Assembly: GCA_903822205.1 (NCBI GenBank)
Contig: CAIJOK010000144.1
Coordinates: 1-55,051 of the forward strand
Source of the DNA: an uncultured beta proteobacterium
GTDB lineage: Bacteria > Pseudomonadota > Gammaproteobacteria > Burkholderiales > Burkholderiaceae_C
Length of the DNA: 55,051 bases
Reading direction: 5' to 3'
Positions 25,879 through 38,462 of this stretch are shown one piece after another. The notes beneath the pieces are model-generated. The model ran no database searches and was not told where the DNA came from. It saw only the letters and a list, made by a program, of their open reading frames with translations. Made by a program: the position numbers and the translations under genes. How positions within the stretch are numbered: position 1 is the first letter of the stretch; every line of letters begins with the position of its first letter.

Positions 25879-27015
25879 GTGGCCACTCCATCCCACCCAT
25901 CACCGCCACGATCGGCTGCTGTGTCTATCCTGTCAGCCCTGGGTGCTGCTGTTCTGTTTGGCCTGAGCACCCCCCTGGCCCGGCAATGGGTCCAGGATAT
26001 GTCCGCCTGGTATCTGGCGGGGCTGCTCTATTTGGGCAGTGCGCTGGGGCTCATGGGACTCATGGGGCTGTGTTCATGGCAAGGTCGCAGTGGGTTTCAG
26101 GTGGCCTTGTCTGGCCGCGAGTGGCCCTGTTTGGCGGGGGCCATCGCCTGTGGTGGCGTGGCCGGTCCGGTTTTGTTGATGCTGGGACTGGCGCAAATGG
26201 GGGCAGCGCAGGCCTCACTGCTGCTTAACCTGGAGGGGGTTTTGACGGCACTGGTGGCATGGGTGGTGTTCAAAGAAAACACCGACCGCCGCATGGTGCT
26301 GGGCATGGCACTTATCGTGGCAGGTGCTTTTGTGTTGTCTTGGCCCACGACAGCCCCCATCGGCGGAACAGGCACCAGCATCACCAGCATCACGGGCATC
26401 ACGGGCAGTTGGCTGATCGCTGCAGCCTGCCTGTGCTGGGCGCTGGACAACAACCTGACGCGCCAGGTGGCCCATGCTGATGCGAAGGTGATCGCCGGTA
26501 TCAAAGGAGGCTGCGCTGCGGTGGTCAATCTTGCCCTGGCCCAAGTGCTAGGGCACAACGCGCCCTCGTGGACTGCGGCAAGCTGTGTCATGCTGATCGG
26601 TTTTGCGGGCTATGGCATCAGTCTGGTGCTGTTTGTCGTCGCCTTGAGGGGCTTGGGGGCTGCCCGCACCGGTGCATATTTTGGAATTGCACCGTTTGTG
26701 GGGGCCTTGGTGGCCATCCTGGTCTTTGGGGAATCGCCAACGCCCTTATTCTGGACTGCGGGCCTGCTGATGGGCATAGGGGTCTGGCTGCACCTGACCG
26801 AGCACCATGCACATAGTCACCAGCACACGCTACTGCACCACAACCACCCCCATCGGCACGACGAACACCACCTGCACAGCCACCCCGCAGATACCGTGCC
26901 CGGTACTTTTCAAACGCCCCCAAACGCTACTCATACTCATCCCCATACCCACGCACCGCTGTGTCACAGTCACCCGCACTATCCTGATATTCACCATCGG
27001 CATGAGCATTCATGA
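25879..27015 (+). CDS. EamA/DMT-family transporter with His-rich C-terminal tail
   Basis: About ten hydrophobic segments in two EamA repeats span residues ~12-310 (SALGAAVLFGLSTPLARQWV ... GAARTGAYFGIAPFVGALVAI). A cytoplasmic tail of ~65 residues contains some 24 His, with motifs such as HAHSHQH, HRHDEHHLHSH and HTHPHTH. DMT proteins export metabolites or other small molecules; the tail suggests binding of Zn, Ni, Co or Cu, so metal-linked export or sensing is plausible. The start is GTG at 25879 with no clear Shine-Dalgarno. It lies 66 bp after chpA, but its function is unrelated. Confidence 0.85.
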   Translation: MATPSHPSPPRSAAVSILSALGAAVLFGLSTPLARQWVQDMSAWYLAGLLYLGSALGLMGLMGLCSWQGRSGFQVALSGREWPCLAGAIACGGVAGPVLLMLGLAQMGAAQASLLLNLEGVLTALVAWVVFKENTDRRMVLGMALIVAGAFVLSWPTTAPIGGTGTSITSITGITGSWLIAAACLCWALDNNLTRQVAHADAKVIAGIKGGCAAVVNLALAQVLGHNAPSWTAASCVMLIGFAGYGISLVLFVVALRGLGAARTGAYFGIAPFVGALVAILVFGESPTPLFWTAGLLMGIGVWLHLTEHHAHSHQHTLLHHNHPHRHDEHHLHSHPADTVPGTFQTPPNATHTHPHTHAPLCHSHPHYPDIHHRHEHS

Positions 27016-27444
27016 TGACCTAACCCCAGGATCATGGACTCTGCTTTCAATCCCCCCATGTTCAAAATCAGCGTCTCCCACAGCCTGACATCTGATGCCA
27101 AGGTCGCGCTATAGATGCTTTCTTTTGCCACCATGATCTGCTCTTTTTTTTTGTGGGCTGGGTTTTGGCTTGCATCCCGCTGATCGAAAACCATCGCATC
27201 CGTCTACGACAATACGCTTACCTAGCCTCAAATTTTTGGCTTCCCTTGCGTGCAAAATGCGCAGCAATCACCCCGCCAAAAAGTGATGCCAAAAGCTACG
27301 CCACGGCGCAAAGTGTCGCTGGGCCTAAACGGGCAGATGCCGCGTAAGCAATACGCCTGAGTTGATGCAATGTGATGCCAGCTTTTGATTGTTGACGATG
27401 ATAAAAGTGATTGAAATCAACGGGTTATAAGGATTTTTTATTGC
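27016..27444. other. Gap without a supported gene
   Basis: 429 bp between the transporter and the dehydrogenase. I see no domain-like frame; a 64-codon plus-strand frame (27153-27347) has no recognisable features. A T-run at 27143-27151 has no stable stem before it. The dehydrogenase Shine-Dalgarno (AAGGA) is at the right end. Confidence 0.5.
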
Positions 27445-28452
27445 ATGAACATAGTGATTCTCGATGACTACCAAGATGCCGTCCGTAAACTGGCTTGTGC
27501 CGCCAAACTTGAACCCTACCAAGCCAAGGTTTATACCAACACCGTCAAGGGCTTGGGCCAGTTGTCCGTGCGACTCAAAGATGCCGATGTGATCGTGCTG
27601 AACCGTGAGCGAACGCATATTTCACGCGCCCTGATCGACAAGTTGCCACGGCTTAAACTGATCGTCCAGACGGGCCGTATCGGTGTTCACGTGGATGTTG
27701 CCGCATGCACTGAACGCGGCGTTGCGGTCGCCGAAGGCACAGGCTCACCGGTGGCACCCGCAGAGCTGGCGTGGGCGCTGATCATGGCATCGGCGCGTCG
27801 GCTGCCTCAGTACATCGGCAACCTCAAGCACGGAGCCTGGCAACAGTCCGGTCTCAAATCAAGCGCCATGCCCCCTAATTTTGGTTTGGGCACGGTGCTG
27901 AGAGGCCGCACGCTGGGCATCTGGGGGTATGGCCGCATCGGTCAGATTGTGGCTGGTTATGGCAAGGCCTTTGGCATGAATGTCCTCATCTGGGGGCGTG
28001 TCCCCAGCCGTGAACGCGCTGTTCAAGATGGTTTTGTGGCCGCCAACAGCCGCGAAGAGTTCTTTGGCCTGTCCGATGTCCTGACCCTGCACCTGCGCCT
28101 GAATGATGACACGCGCGGCACCATCGGGCTTTCAGACCTTTCTCTGATGAAACCCACCGCGCTGCTGGTCAATACCTCATGCGCCGAAATCATCGAGCAC
28201 GATGCCTTGATCAGCGCACTCAACCGAGGCAGACCGGGTTTGGCCGCAATGGATGTCTATGAAAACGAACCCATTTTGCAGGGACACGCCCTGCTGCGCC
28301 TTGAGAACTGCATCTGCACACCGCACATTGGCTATGTTGAGCAAGACAGTTATGAGCTTTACTTCAGTGCGGCCTTTGACAATGTGGTCAACTTCATCAA
28401 GGGCCGCCCCACCAACATCGTCAATCCTGGTGCCTTGCAGGTCAGGCGCTAG
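27445..28452 (+). CDS. D-2-hydroxyacid dehydrogenase family protein, catalytic Arg replaced
   Basis: A 335-residue cytosolic protein of the D-isomer-specific 2-hydroxyacid dehydrogenase family. The substrate domain flanks a Rossmann domain with the NAD loop GIWGYGRIGQIVAGYGKAFG. The catalytic Glu (DVYENEP) and His (TPHIGYV) are present. The catalytic Arg, normally in NxSRxE/NxxRGxx, is Cys246 here (VNTSCAEIIEHDAL, codon TGC). The substrate cannot be inferred. The protein is either inactive as a dehydrogenase, has altered chemistry, or is in early decay; the rest is well preserved. Confidence 0.85.
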   Translation: MNIVILDDYQDAVRKLACAAKLEPYQAKVYTNTVKGLGQLSVRLKDADVIVLNRERTHISRALIDKLPRLKLIVQTGRIGVHVDVAACTERGVAVAEGTGSPVAPAELAWALIMASARRLPQYIGNLKHGAWQQSGLKSSAMPPNFGLGTVLRGRTLGIWGYGRIGQIVAGYGKAFGMNVLIWGRVPSRERAVQDGFVAANSREEFFGLSDVLTLHLRLNDDTRGTIGLSDLSLMKPTALLVNTSCAEIIEHDALISALNRGRPGLAAMDVYENEPILQGHALLRLENCICTPHIGYVEQDSYELYFSAAFDNVVNFIKGRPTNIVNPGALQVRR

Positions 28453-28462
28453 GCTATCCAGC

Positions 28463-28476
28463 GCGGGCAAGCCCGC
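28463..28476. terminator. Short hairpin between convergent genes
   Basis: GCGGGC and GCCCGC separated by AA, in the 44-bp gap between the dehydrogenase and the end of the atp operon. It probably ends transcription in one or both directions, though there is no strong T-run. Confidence 0.4.
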
Positions 28477-28496
28477 ACGTACGAAGCCCGTCCTGA

Positions 28497-28913
28497 CTAC
28501 TTGTGCTTGATGTACCGGTGCAGGGCCGCCATTTGGGCGGTCATCACAGCCAACTCAGCACTGGCCTTGGCCAGGTCCATGTCGGTGCTGGCATTGCTCA
28601 GGGCCTCTTCGGCTGCCTGACGGGCGGCGTTGGCTTTTTCATGGTCCAGGTCTTCACCGCGAATGGCGGTATCTGACAGCACGGTCACACTGTCGGGCTG
28701 AACCTCCAAAATGCCGCCGGCCACAAAGATGAACTCTTCCCCACCGTCTGCTTTGTCTATGCGCACTGCCCCCGCCTTGATGCGGGTGATCAGCGGGGTG
28801 TGTCGGGGGTAGATGCCCAGTTCGCCACACTCGCCCGGCAGTGTCACAAACCTGGCCTCACCGGCAAAGATCGAGGATTCTGCGCTGACCACATCGACGT
28901 GGAAGGTCTTCAT
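28497..28913 (-). CDS. atpC: ATP synthase F1 epsilon subunit
   Basis: A 138-residue epsilon subunit of the F1 central stalk. It has the N-terminal beta-sandwich ([36 protein letters not shown], the family signature) and a C-terminal helical hairpin able to inhibit hydrolysis. It is the last gene of the operon, 3 bp after atpD. Confidence 0.95.
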   Translation of the reverse strand: MKTFHVDVVSAESSIFAGEARFVTLPGECGELGIYPRHTPLITRIKAGAVRIDKADGGEEFIFVAGGILEVQPDSVTVLSDTAIRGEDLDHEKANAARQAAEEALSNASTDMDLAKASAELAVMTAQMAALHRYIKHK

Positions 28914-28916
28914 GGC

Positions 28917-31306
<2,390 letters not shown>

Positions 31307-31364
31307 CAGGGTCTCCGATCAGGATTGACAGGGGTGATCAAGGGTAATCAGGAAGTGAACAAGA

Positions 31365-32918
31365 TCAAGCGAAGGTGGTCTTGAAGGCTGCAATGGCGGC
31401 GTTCAGTTCTGCCTCTGCATCCTTGTCCAGCGCTTGGCGGGCCTCCAGTCTGGACAGCAATGCGGCACATTTGTCTCTGAGGTAGCCATGCAGACCGTGC
31501 TCAAACGCCAGCACTTTGGGGATCGTCACATCGTCCAGGTAGCCCTTATTGACGGCAAACAAGGACGCTCCCATCAGAGAGATGGACAGCGGGCTGTATT
31601 GAGCCTGTTTGAGCAGCTCAGTCACCCGTGCGCCACGGTCCAACTGCTTGCGGGTGGCCTCATCCAGGTCGGATGCAAACTGCGAAAACGCTGCCAGTTC
31701 ACGGTACTGGGCCAAGTCGGTGCGGATACCGCCGGACAGGCTCTTGATCAGCTTGGTTTGTGCTGCGCCCCCCACCCGCGACACCGAAATACCGGCGTTG
31801 ATGGCGGGACGAATGCCGGCGTTGAACAAACTGGTTTCCAAAAATATCTGGCCATCGGTGATCGATATCACATTGGTTGGCACAAAAGCCGACACGTCAC
31901 CCGCTTGGGTTTCGATGATGGGCAAAGCAGTCAAAGAACCGGTTTTGCCCTTGACTGCGCCCTGGGTGAAGGCCTCGACGTAAGCGGCATTGACGCGGGC
32001 GGCACGTTCAAGCAGACGGCTGTGCAGGTAAAACACGTCGCCAGGATAGGCCTCACGGCCTGGCGGACGGCGCAACAGCAGTGACACCTGGCGATAGGCC
32101 ACAGCCTGTTTGCTCAGGTCGTCATAGACGATCAGGGCATCTTCACCCCGGTCGCGAAAGTATTCACCCATGGTGCAGCCTGAGTAGGCCGCCACGTATT
32201 GCATGGCGGCAGACTCAGAGGCGGTTGCGGCCACCACAATGGTGTAAGCCATGGCACCTGCTTGTTCAAGTGCACGCACGACGTTTTTGACGCTGGAGGC
32301 TTTTTGGCCAATCGCGACATAAACGCAGCTCATGTTTTGACCTTTTTGGTTGATGATGGTGTCGATGGCAACCGCCGTTTTGCCAGTTTGGCGGTCGCCG
32401 ATGATCAGCTCGCGCTGACCACGCCCCACCGGCACCATCGCGTCAATGGACTTGAGGCCGGTCTGCATGGGCTGGCTGACCGACTGACGGGCGATCACAC
32501 CCGGTGCCACTTTTTCGATCACGTCGGTCAGTTTGGCGTTGAGTGGCCCCTTGCCGTCAATGGGCTGCCCCAGGGCGTTGACCACACGGCCTTTTAGCTC
32601 AGGGCCAACTGGCACTTCAAGGATGCGCCCCGTGCATTTGACCGTGTCGCCTTCGCAGATGTGCTCGTAAGCGCCCAAGATCACAGAACCCACAGAGTCG
32701 CGCTCCAGGTTTAAGGCCAGACCAAAACACGATTGACCCTCCGCATCGGCTGGAAACTCAAGCATTTCACCCTGCATCACATCAGACAAACCGTGAATGC
32801 GGCAGATGCCGTCGGTCACGGACACCACAACGCCCTGATTGCGAATTTTGGCCGTCTGAGACAGCCCTTGAAGACGGCTTTGAATCAGTTCAGATATTTC
32901 AGCGGGATTAAGCTGCAT
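31365..32918 (-). CDS. atpA: ATP synthase F1 alpha subunit
   Basis: The regulatory nucleotide-binding subunit, 517 residues from the ATG at 32918 ([12 protein letters not shown]). It has the P-loop [42 protein letters not shown] and the family signature SRVGGAAQ. An upstream in-frame ATG at 32942 would add 8 residues and includes the purine-rich ribosome-binding region, so it is disfavoured. Confidence 0.97.
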   Translation of the reverse strand: MQLNPAEISELIQSRLQGLSQTAKIRNQGVVVSVTDGICRIHGLSDVMQGEMLEFPADAEGQSCFGLALNLERDSVGSVILGAYEHICEGDTVKCTGRILEVPVGPELKGRVVNALGQPIDGKGPLNAKLTDVIEKVAPGVIARQSVSQPMQTGLKSIDAMVPVGRGQRELIIGDRQTGKTAVAIDTIINQKGQNMSCVYVAIGQKASSVKNVVRALEQAGAMAYTIVVAATASESAAMQYVAAYSGCTMGEYFRDRGEDALIVYDDLSKQAVAYRQVSLLLRRPPGREAYPGDVFYLHSRLLERAARVNAAYVEAFTQGAVKGKTGSLTALPIIETQAGDVSAFVPTNVISITDGQIFLETSLFNAGIRPAINAGISVSRVGGAAQTKLIKSLSGGIRTDLAQYRELAAFSQFASDLDEATRKQLDRGARVTELLKQAQYSPLSISLMGASLFAVNKGYLDDVTIPKVLAFEHGLHGYLRDKCAALLSRLEARQALDKDAEAELNAAIAAFKTTFA

Positions 32919-32986
32919 GGGGGTTTCTTCTTTCAAAAACAAGCGACAGGACTGAACCGTCGAAGAGAGTGGTGCGCAAAGGTTAA

Positions 32987-33015
32987 ATCAAGGCAAGATC
33001 AAGGCAAGATCAAGG
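32987..33015. repeat. 11-bp tandem repeat between atpA and atpH
   Basis: ATCAAGGCAAG occurs twice exactly, followed by ATCAAGG, in the spacer between the two operon genes. Confidence 0.9.
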
Positions 33016-33025
33016 TTCTGTGCCA

Positions 33026-33589
33026 TCAAACTAAAGGAACACGCAGGGACTGGCGGCGATCACTGGTTAGGGCGGTTTTCATCTGCTCCAGATGCCCCTT
33101 GACCGAATCATCAAGCACCAAGTCACCCACGACCACCCGAATACCACCGATCAGATCAGGCTGTCGTTGCACGGACACATTGAGCTTGCGGGCAAAGCGT
33201 CGTTCCAGCGTGACCGACAGATCGGCCAAGGCGGCAGCGTCCATGTCAAACGCGCTATAGACCACAGCGTCCGTGCAGCCTGCCTGTTCGTTCTTCAGCA
33301 CGCGAAACTGGTCGGCAATGGCTGGCACGATGCCGATGCGGCGGTTGTCGATCACGGTACGCAAAAAGTTAAAGGCCAGTACCGGCAGGGGCGCTGAACA
33401 CACGCTGGTGACCAAGTCAAACACTTGCTCGGCTGTGGTGGCGGGGTGGCCAGCAAATTGAAGCAATGAGCGGTTTTGGGTGATGACCCGCAAAGCCTCC
33501 AGCCACATCAGTGTGATGTCCAGATCAGGGGATGCCGCCGCAAACAGGGCTTCGGCGTAAGGGCGGGCGACGGTGGCAAGTTCAGCCAT
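33026..33589 (-). CDS. atpH: ATP synthase F1 delta subunit
   Basis: The 187-residue peripheral-stalk subunit (OSCP homologue). The helical N-terminal domain ([15 protein letters not shown]) and C-terminal [26 protein letters not shown] are typical. It connects atpF (b) to the top of the alpha3beta3 ring. Start ATG at 33589. Confidence 0.95.
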   Translation of the reverse strand: MAELATVARPYAEALFAAASPDLDITLMWLEALRVITQNRSLLQFAGHPATTAEQVFDLVTSVCSAPLPVLAFNFLRTVIDNRRIGIVPAIADQFRVLKNEQAGCTDAVVYSAFDMDAAALADLSVTLERRFARKLNVSVQRQPDLIGGIRVVVGDLVLDDSVKGHLEQMKTALTSDRRQSLRVPLV

Positions 33590-33612
33590 GATGATTCTGG
33601 GTCAAGGTCAGG

Positions 33613-34083
33613 TTAAAGCTCGGACTTCAGGCGGTCCAGCAGTTCGGCGTGAACAGCGGGGTTAACCTCGCGCTGCAAAATTTGCTCGGCACCCTTGACG
33701 GCCAGCGTGGCCACCTGGTCACGAAGGGTTTGGCGTGCCCGGATCAACTGCTGTAGGGCATCGGCTTTGGCCTCGGCGATGATTTTGTCAGCCTCAATGG
33801 CGGCCCGGGTTTTGGCCTCTTCGATGATGGCCTGACCACGGCGCTCGGCATCGGTCAGTCGGGCGGTGGACTCGACGCGGCATTTGGCCATCTCGGCCTC
33901 CACTTGCTTGTTGGCTGACGATAACTCTAACCGCGCCATATCCGCTGCGGCCAGGCCATCGGCAATTTTGCGGGCACGATCGTCCAGCGCGGCGGTGATC
34001 GGCGGCCACACAAATTTCATCGTAAACCATACCAATAACGCAAAAACAATGGCTTGCGCCAAAAGGGTTCCATTAATACTCAT
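33613..34083 (-). CDS. atpF: ATP synthase Fo b subunit
   Basis: The 156-residue peripheral stalk. It has one N-terminal membrane helix ([25 protein letters not shown]), then a long charged helix rich in Ala/Glu/Lys ending LLDRLKSEL. The ATG at 34083 has no strong Shine-Dalgarno; an upstream start would add 11 non-family residues. The spacer to atpE is replaced by a DNA methyltransferase gene, which ends 40 bp before this start. Confidence 0.95.
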   Translation of the reverse strand: MSINGTLLAQAIVFALLVWFTMKFVWPPITAALDDRARKIADGLAAADMARLELSSANKQVEAEMAKCRVESTARLTDAERRGQAIIEEAKTRAAIEADKIIAEAKADALQQLIRARQTLRDQVATLAVKGAEQILQREVNPAVHAELLDRLKSEL

Positions 34084-34122
34084 GACAATTATTTCTTGAT
34101 GTCTTAAACTATTCAATAATGC

Positions 34123-34926
34123 TCAAACGGTAACCAAGAGTTTGGATTGGTTCATCCCCATCTCGGTTTCTATTCTCTTTTGTGCCAGTTGCAAATACTC
34201 GTCGCTTAGTTCAAACCCCACAAAGCGTCTGCCCAGTCTGGCGGCCATCACCCCCGTGGTGCCACTGCCACAAAAGGGGTCAAGAATCATGTCGCCCACA
34301 TTGGATGCAGACCGAATAATGCGGTCCAGCAAAGCCACGGGTTTTTGGGTGGGGTGTTTTCCAAACTGTTTCTCGACGGGCTTGGGCGGGGAAATACTCC
34401 ACAAGGATTGCATTTGCTTTCCCTGATTGTCTGCCTTCATCAGGTCATAATGAAAAAGATGCTTGGCTTTTTCGCCTTTGCGCGCCCACAAAATGGTTTC
34501 GGTGGCGTGGGTAAAATAACGACACGCCAGATTGGGGGGCGGGTTGATTTTGAACCATGCAATATCATTCAAAATTTTATAACCCAGCGACTGCATGGCA
34601 AAGCCCACGCTGTAAATGTTATGCGAGGTTCCTGATACCCAAATCGTTCCATTAGGCTTAAGCACCCTGTGGCACGCTTTTAACCATTGCATGTTAAATG
34701 AATGAATCTCTTCAAGCGAAGGGGCTGCATCCCATTGACCCTTATTGACACTGACCATTTGTCCGCTTTGGCAAGTGATGCCGCCGTTGGACAAAAAATA
34801 AGGGGGGTCCGCAAAAATCAGATCGAACTCACCATCACCAGCCTTGCCCAGCAGATCAAGCGCATCGCCTTGGTACAGGCTGATGCCAAAATCAGCAGAT
34901 TCAAAAAACGGCGTTGACAGGGTCAT
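34123..34926 (-). CDS. Solitary DNA methyltransferase inserted in the atp operon
   Basis: A 267-residue beta-class amino-methyltransferase. The catalytic motif IV DPPY (40-43) comes first and the SAM motif I DPFCGSGT (216-223) is near the C-terminus. The flanking sequence PPYFLSNGGITCQSG and VSVNKGQWD resembles N6-adenine methyltransferases of the DpnA/M.DpnII-B type (GATC), which is an inference. No restriction endonuclease is next to it. It lies in operon orientation, 16 bp after atpE and 40 bp before atpF, so it should be co-transcribed with ATP synthase. Start is ATG at 34926 (a TTG precedes it). Confidence 0.9.
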   Translation of the reverse strand: MTLSTPFFESADFGISLYQGDALDLLGKAGDGEFDLIFADPPYFLSNGGITCQSGQMVSVNKGQWDAAPSLEEIHSFNMQWLKACHRVLKPNGTIWVSGTSHNIYSVGFAMQSLGYKILNDIAWFKINPPPNLACRYFTHATETILWARKGEKAKHLFHYDLMKADNQGKQMQSLWSISPPKPVEKQFGKHPTQKPVALLDRIIRSASNVGDMILDPFCGSGTTGVMAARLGRRFVGFELSDEYLQLAQKRIETEMGMNQSKLLVTV

Positions 34927-34942
34927 CAAAAATAAAAATCAA

Positions 34943-35215
<273 letters not shown>

Positions 35216-35228
35216 CTAGATAATATAA

Positions 35229-35276
35229 AACAAAAAATCAAAAAAATCAAAACAAAAAATCAAAACAAAAAATCAA
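35229..35276. repeat. A-rich 13-bp repeats between atpE and atpB
   Basis: AACAAAAAATCAA occurs at 35229-35241, 35251-35263 and 35264-35276; the last copy contains the atpB stop codon. Confidence 0.85.
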
Positions 35277-36169
35277 TGAGCATCATGCGCCTGACCAATA
35301 TAAACCAAAGTCAGCATCATAAAAACAAAAGCCTGCAACAAAATAATCAGGATGTGAAATACCGCCCACGCCCAGCCTGACACCACGTGCAATAGCAGCA
35401 GCATCAAGCCGCCAGGGGTTACAGAGAATGCCCAAGAACCTCCCAGCAAAGCGATCAGCATAAAGATAAGCTCGCCAGCGTACATATTGCCAAATAAGCG
35501 CATCCCGTGCGACACGGTTTTGGCGGTAAATGAAATCAACTGTTCGGCCAGATTGACCACCGCCAAAATAAGCGCAAACACGGGGTTTTTGCTGGTGCCA
35601 AACGGAGCCGTCACAAGCTCGTGCGCCCAACCACCCAGGCCCTTGATCTTGATGTTGTAAAACAGGCAGATCAGCAGCACCGACACCGACAGCCCCATCG
35701 TGACGGACAAATCGGATGTCGGTACAAAACGCAAATAAGCGTGACGGGGGTCATGGCCTGCCGCGCCGTACAACCCTTGCCAGACCCGTGGCAATAGGTC
35801 AAGCGGCAGCAAATCCATCGCGTTGAGCAAAAACACCCAGACAAACACGGTCAGCGCCAAAGGTGCAACAAGCCTGCGACTGGCGGCGTTGTGAACGATG
35901 GCCTTGGCTTGGGTGTCAACCATCTCGATCAAAATCTCTAGCGCTGCCTGAATGCGCCCTGGAACACCCGACGTGGCGCTGCTGGCAATACGCCACAACA
36001 AGTAGCAGCCCAACACGCCCAAAGTGATTGAAAAGAAAAGGGAATCAAGGTTAAAAACCGAAAAATCAACGATGCCTTTTTGGGGGTGGTTTTGCCAGTG
36101 GGTTAGGTGGTGGACGATGTAATCACTGGCCGAAGGGGCTGTGGTTTCAAGTGGGGCGGTAGCGGACAT
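35273..36169 (-). CDS. atpB: ATP synthase Fo a subunit
   Basis: A 298-residue polytopic membrane protein forming the proton half-channels against the c-ring. The essential Arg lies in HGMRLFGNMYAGELIF, with LISFTAKTVS before it and a final hydrophobic helix (LIILLQAFVFMMLTLVYIG). The start ATG at 36169 follows atpI by 11 bp. Confidence 0.96.
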   Translation of the reverse strand: MSATAPLETTAPSASDYIVHHLTHWQNHPQKGIVDFSVFNLDSLFFSITLGVLGCYLLWRIASSATSGVPGRIQAALEILIEMVDTQAKAIVHNAASRRLVAPLALTVFVWVFLLNAMDLLPLDLLPRVWQGLYGAAGHDPRHAYLRFVPTSDLSVTMGLSVSVLLICLFYNIKIKGLGGWAHELVTAPFGTSKNPVFALILAVVNLAEQLISFTAKTVSHGMRLFGNMYAGELIFMLIALLGGSWAFSVTPGGLMLLLLHVVSGWAWAVFHILIILLQAFVFMMLTLVYIGQAHDAH

Positions 36170-36180
36170 GGTGAAGTGTT

Positions 36181-36612
36181 TTAGTTCTTAATTTTTGAAT
36201 GAGACGGGCGCAGCGCAAGCCAATACACCTGGGTGGTCAGCACCAGTCCAGCCAGCATGGCGGGCCAGCTCAAACCCTGCACCACCTGCGGGGCCACCAT
36301 GAGCATGGCAATGCTGGCGCAAACCTTGACGGCCTGCCAGATAAAGAAGGCCGATACAGCGGTCATGGCGTTGATTGCCGCCAACCGACCTGATAGCCCA
36401 CGTGCCAAAAGCAAAGCCGGAATGACGACCACCAGAGCGCCATAGACGACCGACAGCGTGACCTGTGCATCGCGGGTGGCCCACCAGGCAACGACGGCGG
36501 CCACAACACCCACGCCGACCTGCTGCAAAACCACCTGCCACGGTGATAAGCTTCGCTGGACAGACCGTGCCACGAACGGGGCTGCGGCTAGGTCAAGGCG
36601 GTGATGCGGCAT
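36181..36612 (-). CDS. atpI: ATP synthase assembly protein AtpI
   Basis: A 143-residue small membrane protein with four hydrophobic helices (QVGVGVVAAVVAWWA, VVYGALVVVIPALLLARGL, FIWQAVKVCASIAMLM, MLAGLVLTTQVYWLAL), first gene of the operon. AtpI helps assemble the c-ring. ATG at 36612 is preferred over a TTG 24 bp upstream. Confidence 0.88.
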   Translation of the reverse strand: MPHHRLDLAAAPFVARSVQRSLSPWQVVLQQVGVGVVAAVVAWWATRDAQVTLSVVYGALVVVIPALLLARGLSGRLAAINAMTAVSAFFIWQAVKVCASIAMLMVAPQVVQGLSWPAMLAGLVLTTQVYWLALRPSHSKIKN

Positions 36613-36733
36613 GGCAATCGGCAAAGTGGTCTCCAAAACGGTTTCAAAAAAGTCAAAAATCGGACAGAGCAGTCAGCTCGCTGGGTGACAAGGATGCGGC
36701 TCAAGGATGCGGCTGGACGGCGAAAAGCGGGCG

Positions 36734-36739
36734 ATTATA
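36734..36739 (-). promoter_or_regulatory. Probable -10 element of the atp operon
   Basis: The minus strand reads CACCCCTATAATCGCC, with TATAAT about 120 bp upstream of atpI. The -35 region (ACTTTG or TTGTGC) is weak. The leader between it and atpI contains a perfect 13-bp tandem duplication (CAAGGATGCGGCT at 36689-36701 and 36702-36714). The rest of the 380-bp gap up to 36992 is AT-rich with further TATAAT-like sites (36805-36810, 36903-36908) and a GCCCG/CGGGC hairpin near 36844-36858. Confidence 0.45.
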
Positions 36740-36992
36740 GGGGTGAGCTTTTTGCACAAAGTACACACCGGAACAGGGAACTCTAATAAATAAAATTTAT
36801 ACACTATAATCCATGAAGAACCCACCATGAATATGCCATAGATGCCCGATTGACGGGCGTTACAGGCTATTTTGCACTTTGGTTTAGGCTGTTGATGATG
36901 TATATAATTTATTAGAAATTAACTTCTATCCATCTGTCCGCCGGGAGATGATCGCCGATGCTCACGCACGCTTTTTGACTTTGACTACAGGC

Positions 36993-37289
36993 ATGTCCAC
37001 ACCCGCTGACCCCACCACCCACAACCACGCCGATGCGTCCTTGATCCAGTTTCCATGCGCGTTTCCCGTCAAGGTGATGGGGGTCAAAAGCGATGCTTTG
37101 CTGCCCACCGTCATCGCCCTGGTGCGACAGTTTGACCCTGCTCTGGACGAGAGCACACTGGAGCTACGCCAGAGCAAAGGGGGCAAGTACCAAGGGATCA
37201 CGCTCACCCTGACCGCCACCAGCCGTGCGCAGTTGGATGACCTGTATCGTGCGTTGTCGGGTCACCCACTCGTCAAGATGGTTTTATAG
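36993..37289 (+). CDS. DUF493/YbeD family protein
   Basis: A small (98-residue from the ATG at 36993) ACT-like-fold protein: IQFPCAFPVKVMGVKSDALLPTVIALVRQF ... ESTLELRQSKGGKYQGITLTLTATSRAQLDDLYRALSGHPLVKMVL. The family is often encoded before lipB, but not here. Its role is unknown (YbeD has been linked to lipoate metabolism by context). An ATG at 36948 would extend the N-terminus by 15 residues. Confidence 0.85.
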   Translation: MSTPADPTTHNHADASLIQFPCAFPVKVMGVKSDALLPTVIALVRQFDPALDESTLELRQSKGGKYQGITLTLTATSRAQLDDLYRALSGHPLVKMVL

Positions 37290-37406
37290 AAAACAATGAT
37301 GTTTTTTACTCGATAAATCCTATAAATATAGCGCCATACGCAATACAGTAGCGCATGTATGGCAACATATTGACAATAATGATGTAGATAATTTAATGAA
37401 AATTGT

Positions 37407-38462
37407 TTACACCAAAACCACCGCAGCACCGTTGCTGGCGGGCGCTATCACCCCGATCTCATAGACAGTTTCACCTAAGTTGCGCAAAGTAGCGGCACAG
37501 GCTGGGGCGCTGTCAGCGTCGATGACGGCCACCATTCCGATGCCGTTGTTAAAGGTTCGATTCATCTCGTAGTCATCGATGCCCGCAGTGGCCTGTAACC
37601 AGGCAAATAGCTCAGACTGCGGCCAACTGCCTTTGACCAGGTGGGCAGCCATGCCGGTGGGCAACACGCGGGGGATGTTGTCCAACAAGCCGCCACCGGT
37701 GATGTGGGCCAGTGCCTTGACGGGGTGTTGCGCCAGGGTGGCCAGCACATTTTTGACATACAAACGAGTGGGCATCATCAGTGCCTGCCTAAAGGGCAAA
37801 CCGTCAAGCGTGGCGGGGGCCGATGTGCCGGCGCGTGCCAGGCATTGGCGAATCAAGCTAAAACCGTTGGAATGCGCGCCGCTGCTGGCCAGGCCCAACA
37901 CCACGTCGCCCGGGGCAATGCCTTGGCCCGTCAAAATTTGGGACTTTTCAACCACCCCCACGGCAAAACCGGCTAGGTCGTATTCGCCTGCGGGGTACAT
38001 GCCGGGCATCTCGGCAGTTTCACCGCCAATCAGTGCGCAGCCTGAGAGTTCGCAACCCCGTGCCACCCCCGCCACCACGGCCGTAGCGGTATCCACATCC
38101 AGATGACCGCAGGCAAAATAATCCAAAAAAAACAAAGGCTCTGCGCCCGATACCAGCACATCATTGACGCTCATGGCCACCAGGTCGATGCCCACGGTAT
38201 CGTGCATGTCCCACTCAAAGGCCAGTTTGAGCTTGGTGCCCACACCGTCTGTGCCGCTGACCAGCACGGGCTGGGCGAAGCGTTTGGGCACTTCAAACAG
38301 GGCACCAAAGCCCCCAATACCGGCCAAAACGCCTGCTCGCAGGGTTTTTTGGGCCAGAGGCTTGATGCGCTGAACCAGGGCATCGCCGGCATCGATATCG
38401 ACACCAGCATCTTTGTAGGACAGGGGGCTATGGGAGGGGAGGGGAGGGTTTGGGGGGGTCAT
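37407..38462 (-). CDS. purM: Phosphoribosylformylglycinamidine cyclo-ligase (AIR synthetase)
   Basis: PurM closes FGAM to AIR using ATP, the fifth step of purine synthesis. It is 351 residues, with [20 protein letters not shown] at the N-terminus, [35 protein letters not shown] and [15 protein letters not shown]. It is divergent from the genes to its right; the 229-bp gap 38463-38691 shows nothing I can name. Confidence 0.96.
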   Translation of the reverse strand: MTPPNPPLPSHSPLSYKDAGVDIDAGDALVQRIKPLAQKTLRAGVLAGIGGFGALFEVPKRFAQPVLVSGTDGVGTKLKLAFEWDMHDTVGIDLVAMSVNDVLVSGAEPLFFLDYFACGHLDVDTATAVVAGVARGCELSGCALIGGETAEMPGMYPAGEYDLAGFAVGVVEKSQILTGQGIAPGDVVLGLASSGAHSNGFSLIRQCLARAGTSAPATLDGLPFRQALMMPTRLYVKNVLATLAQHPVKALAHITGGGLLDNIPRVLPTGMAAHLVKGSWPQSELFAWLQATAGIDDYEMNRTFNNGIGMVAVIDADSAPACAATLRNLGETVYEIGVIAPASNGAAVVLV

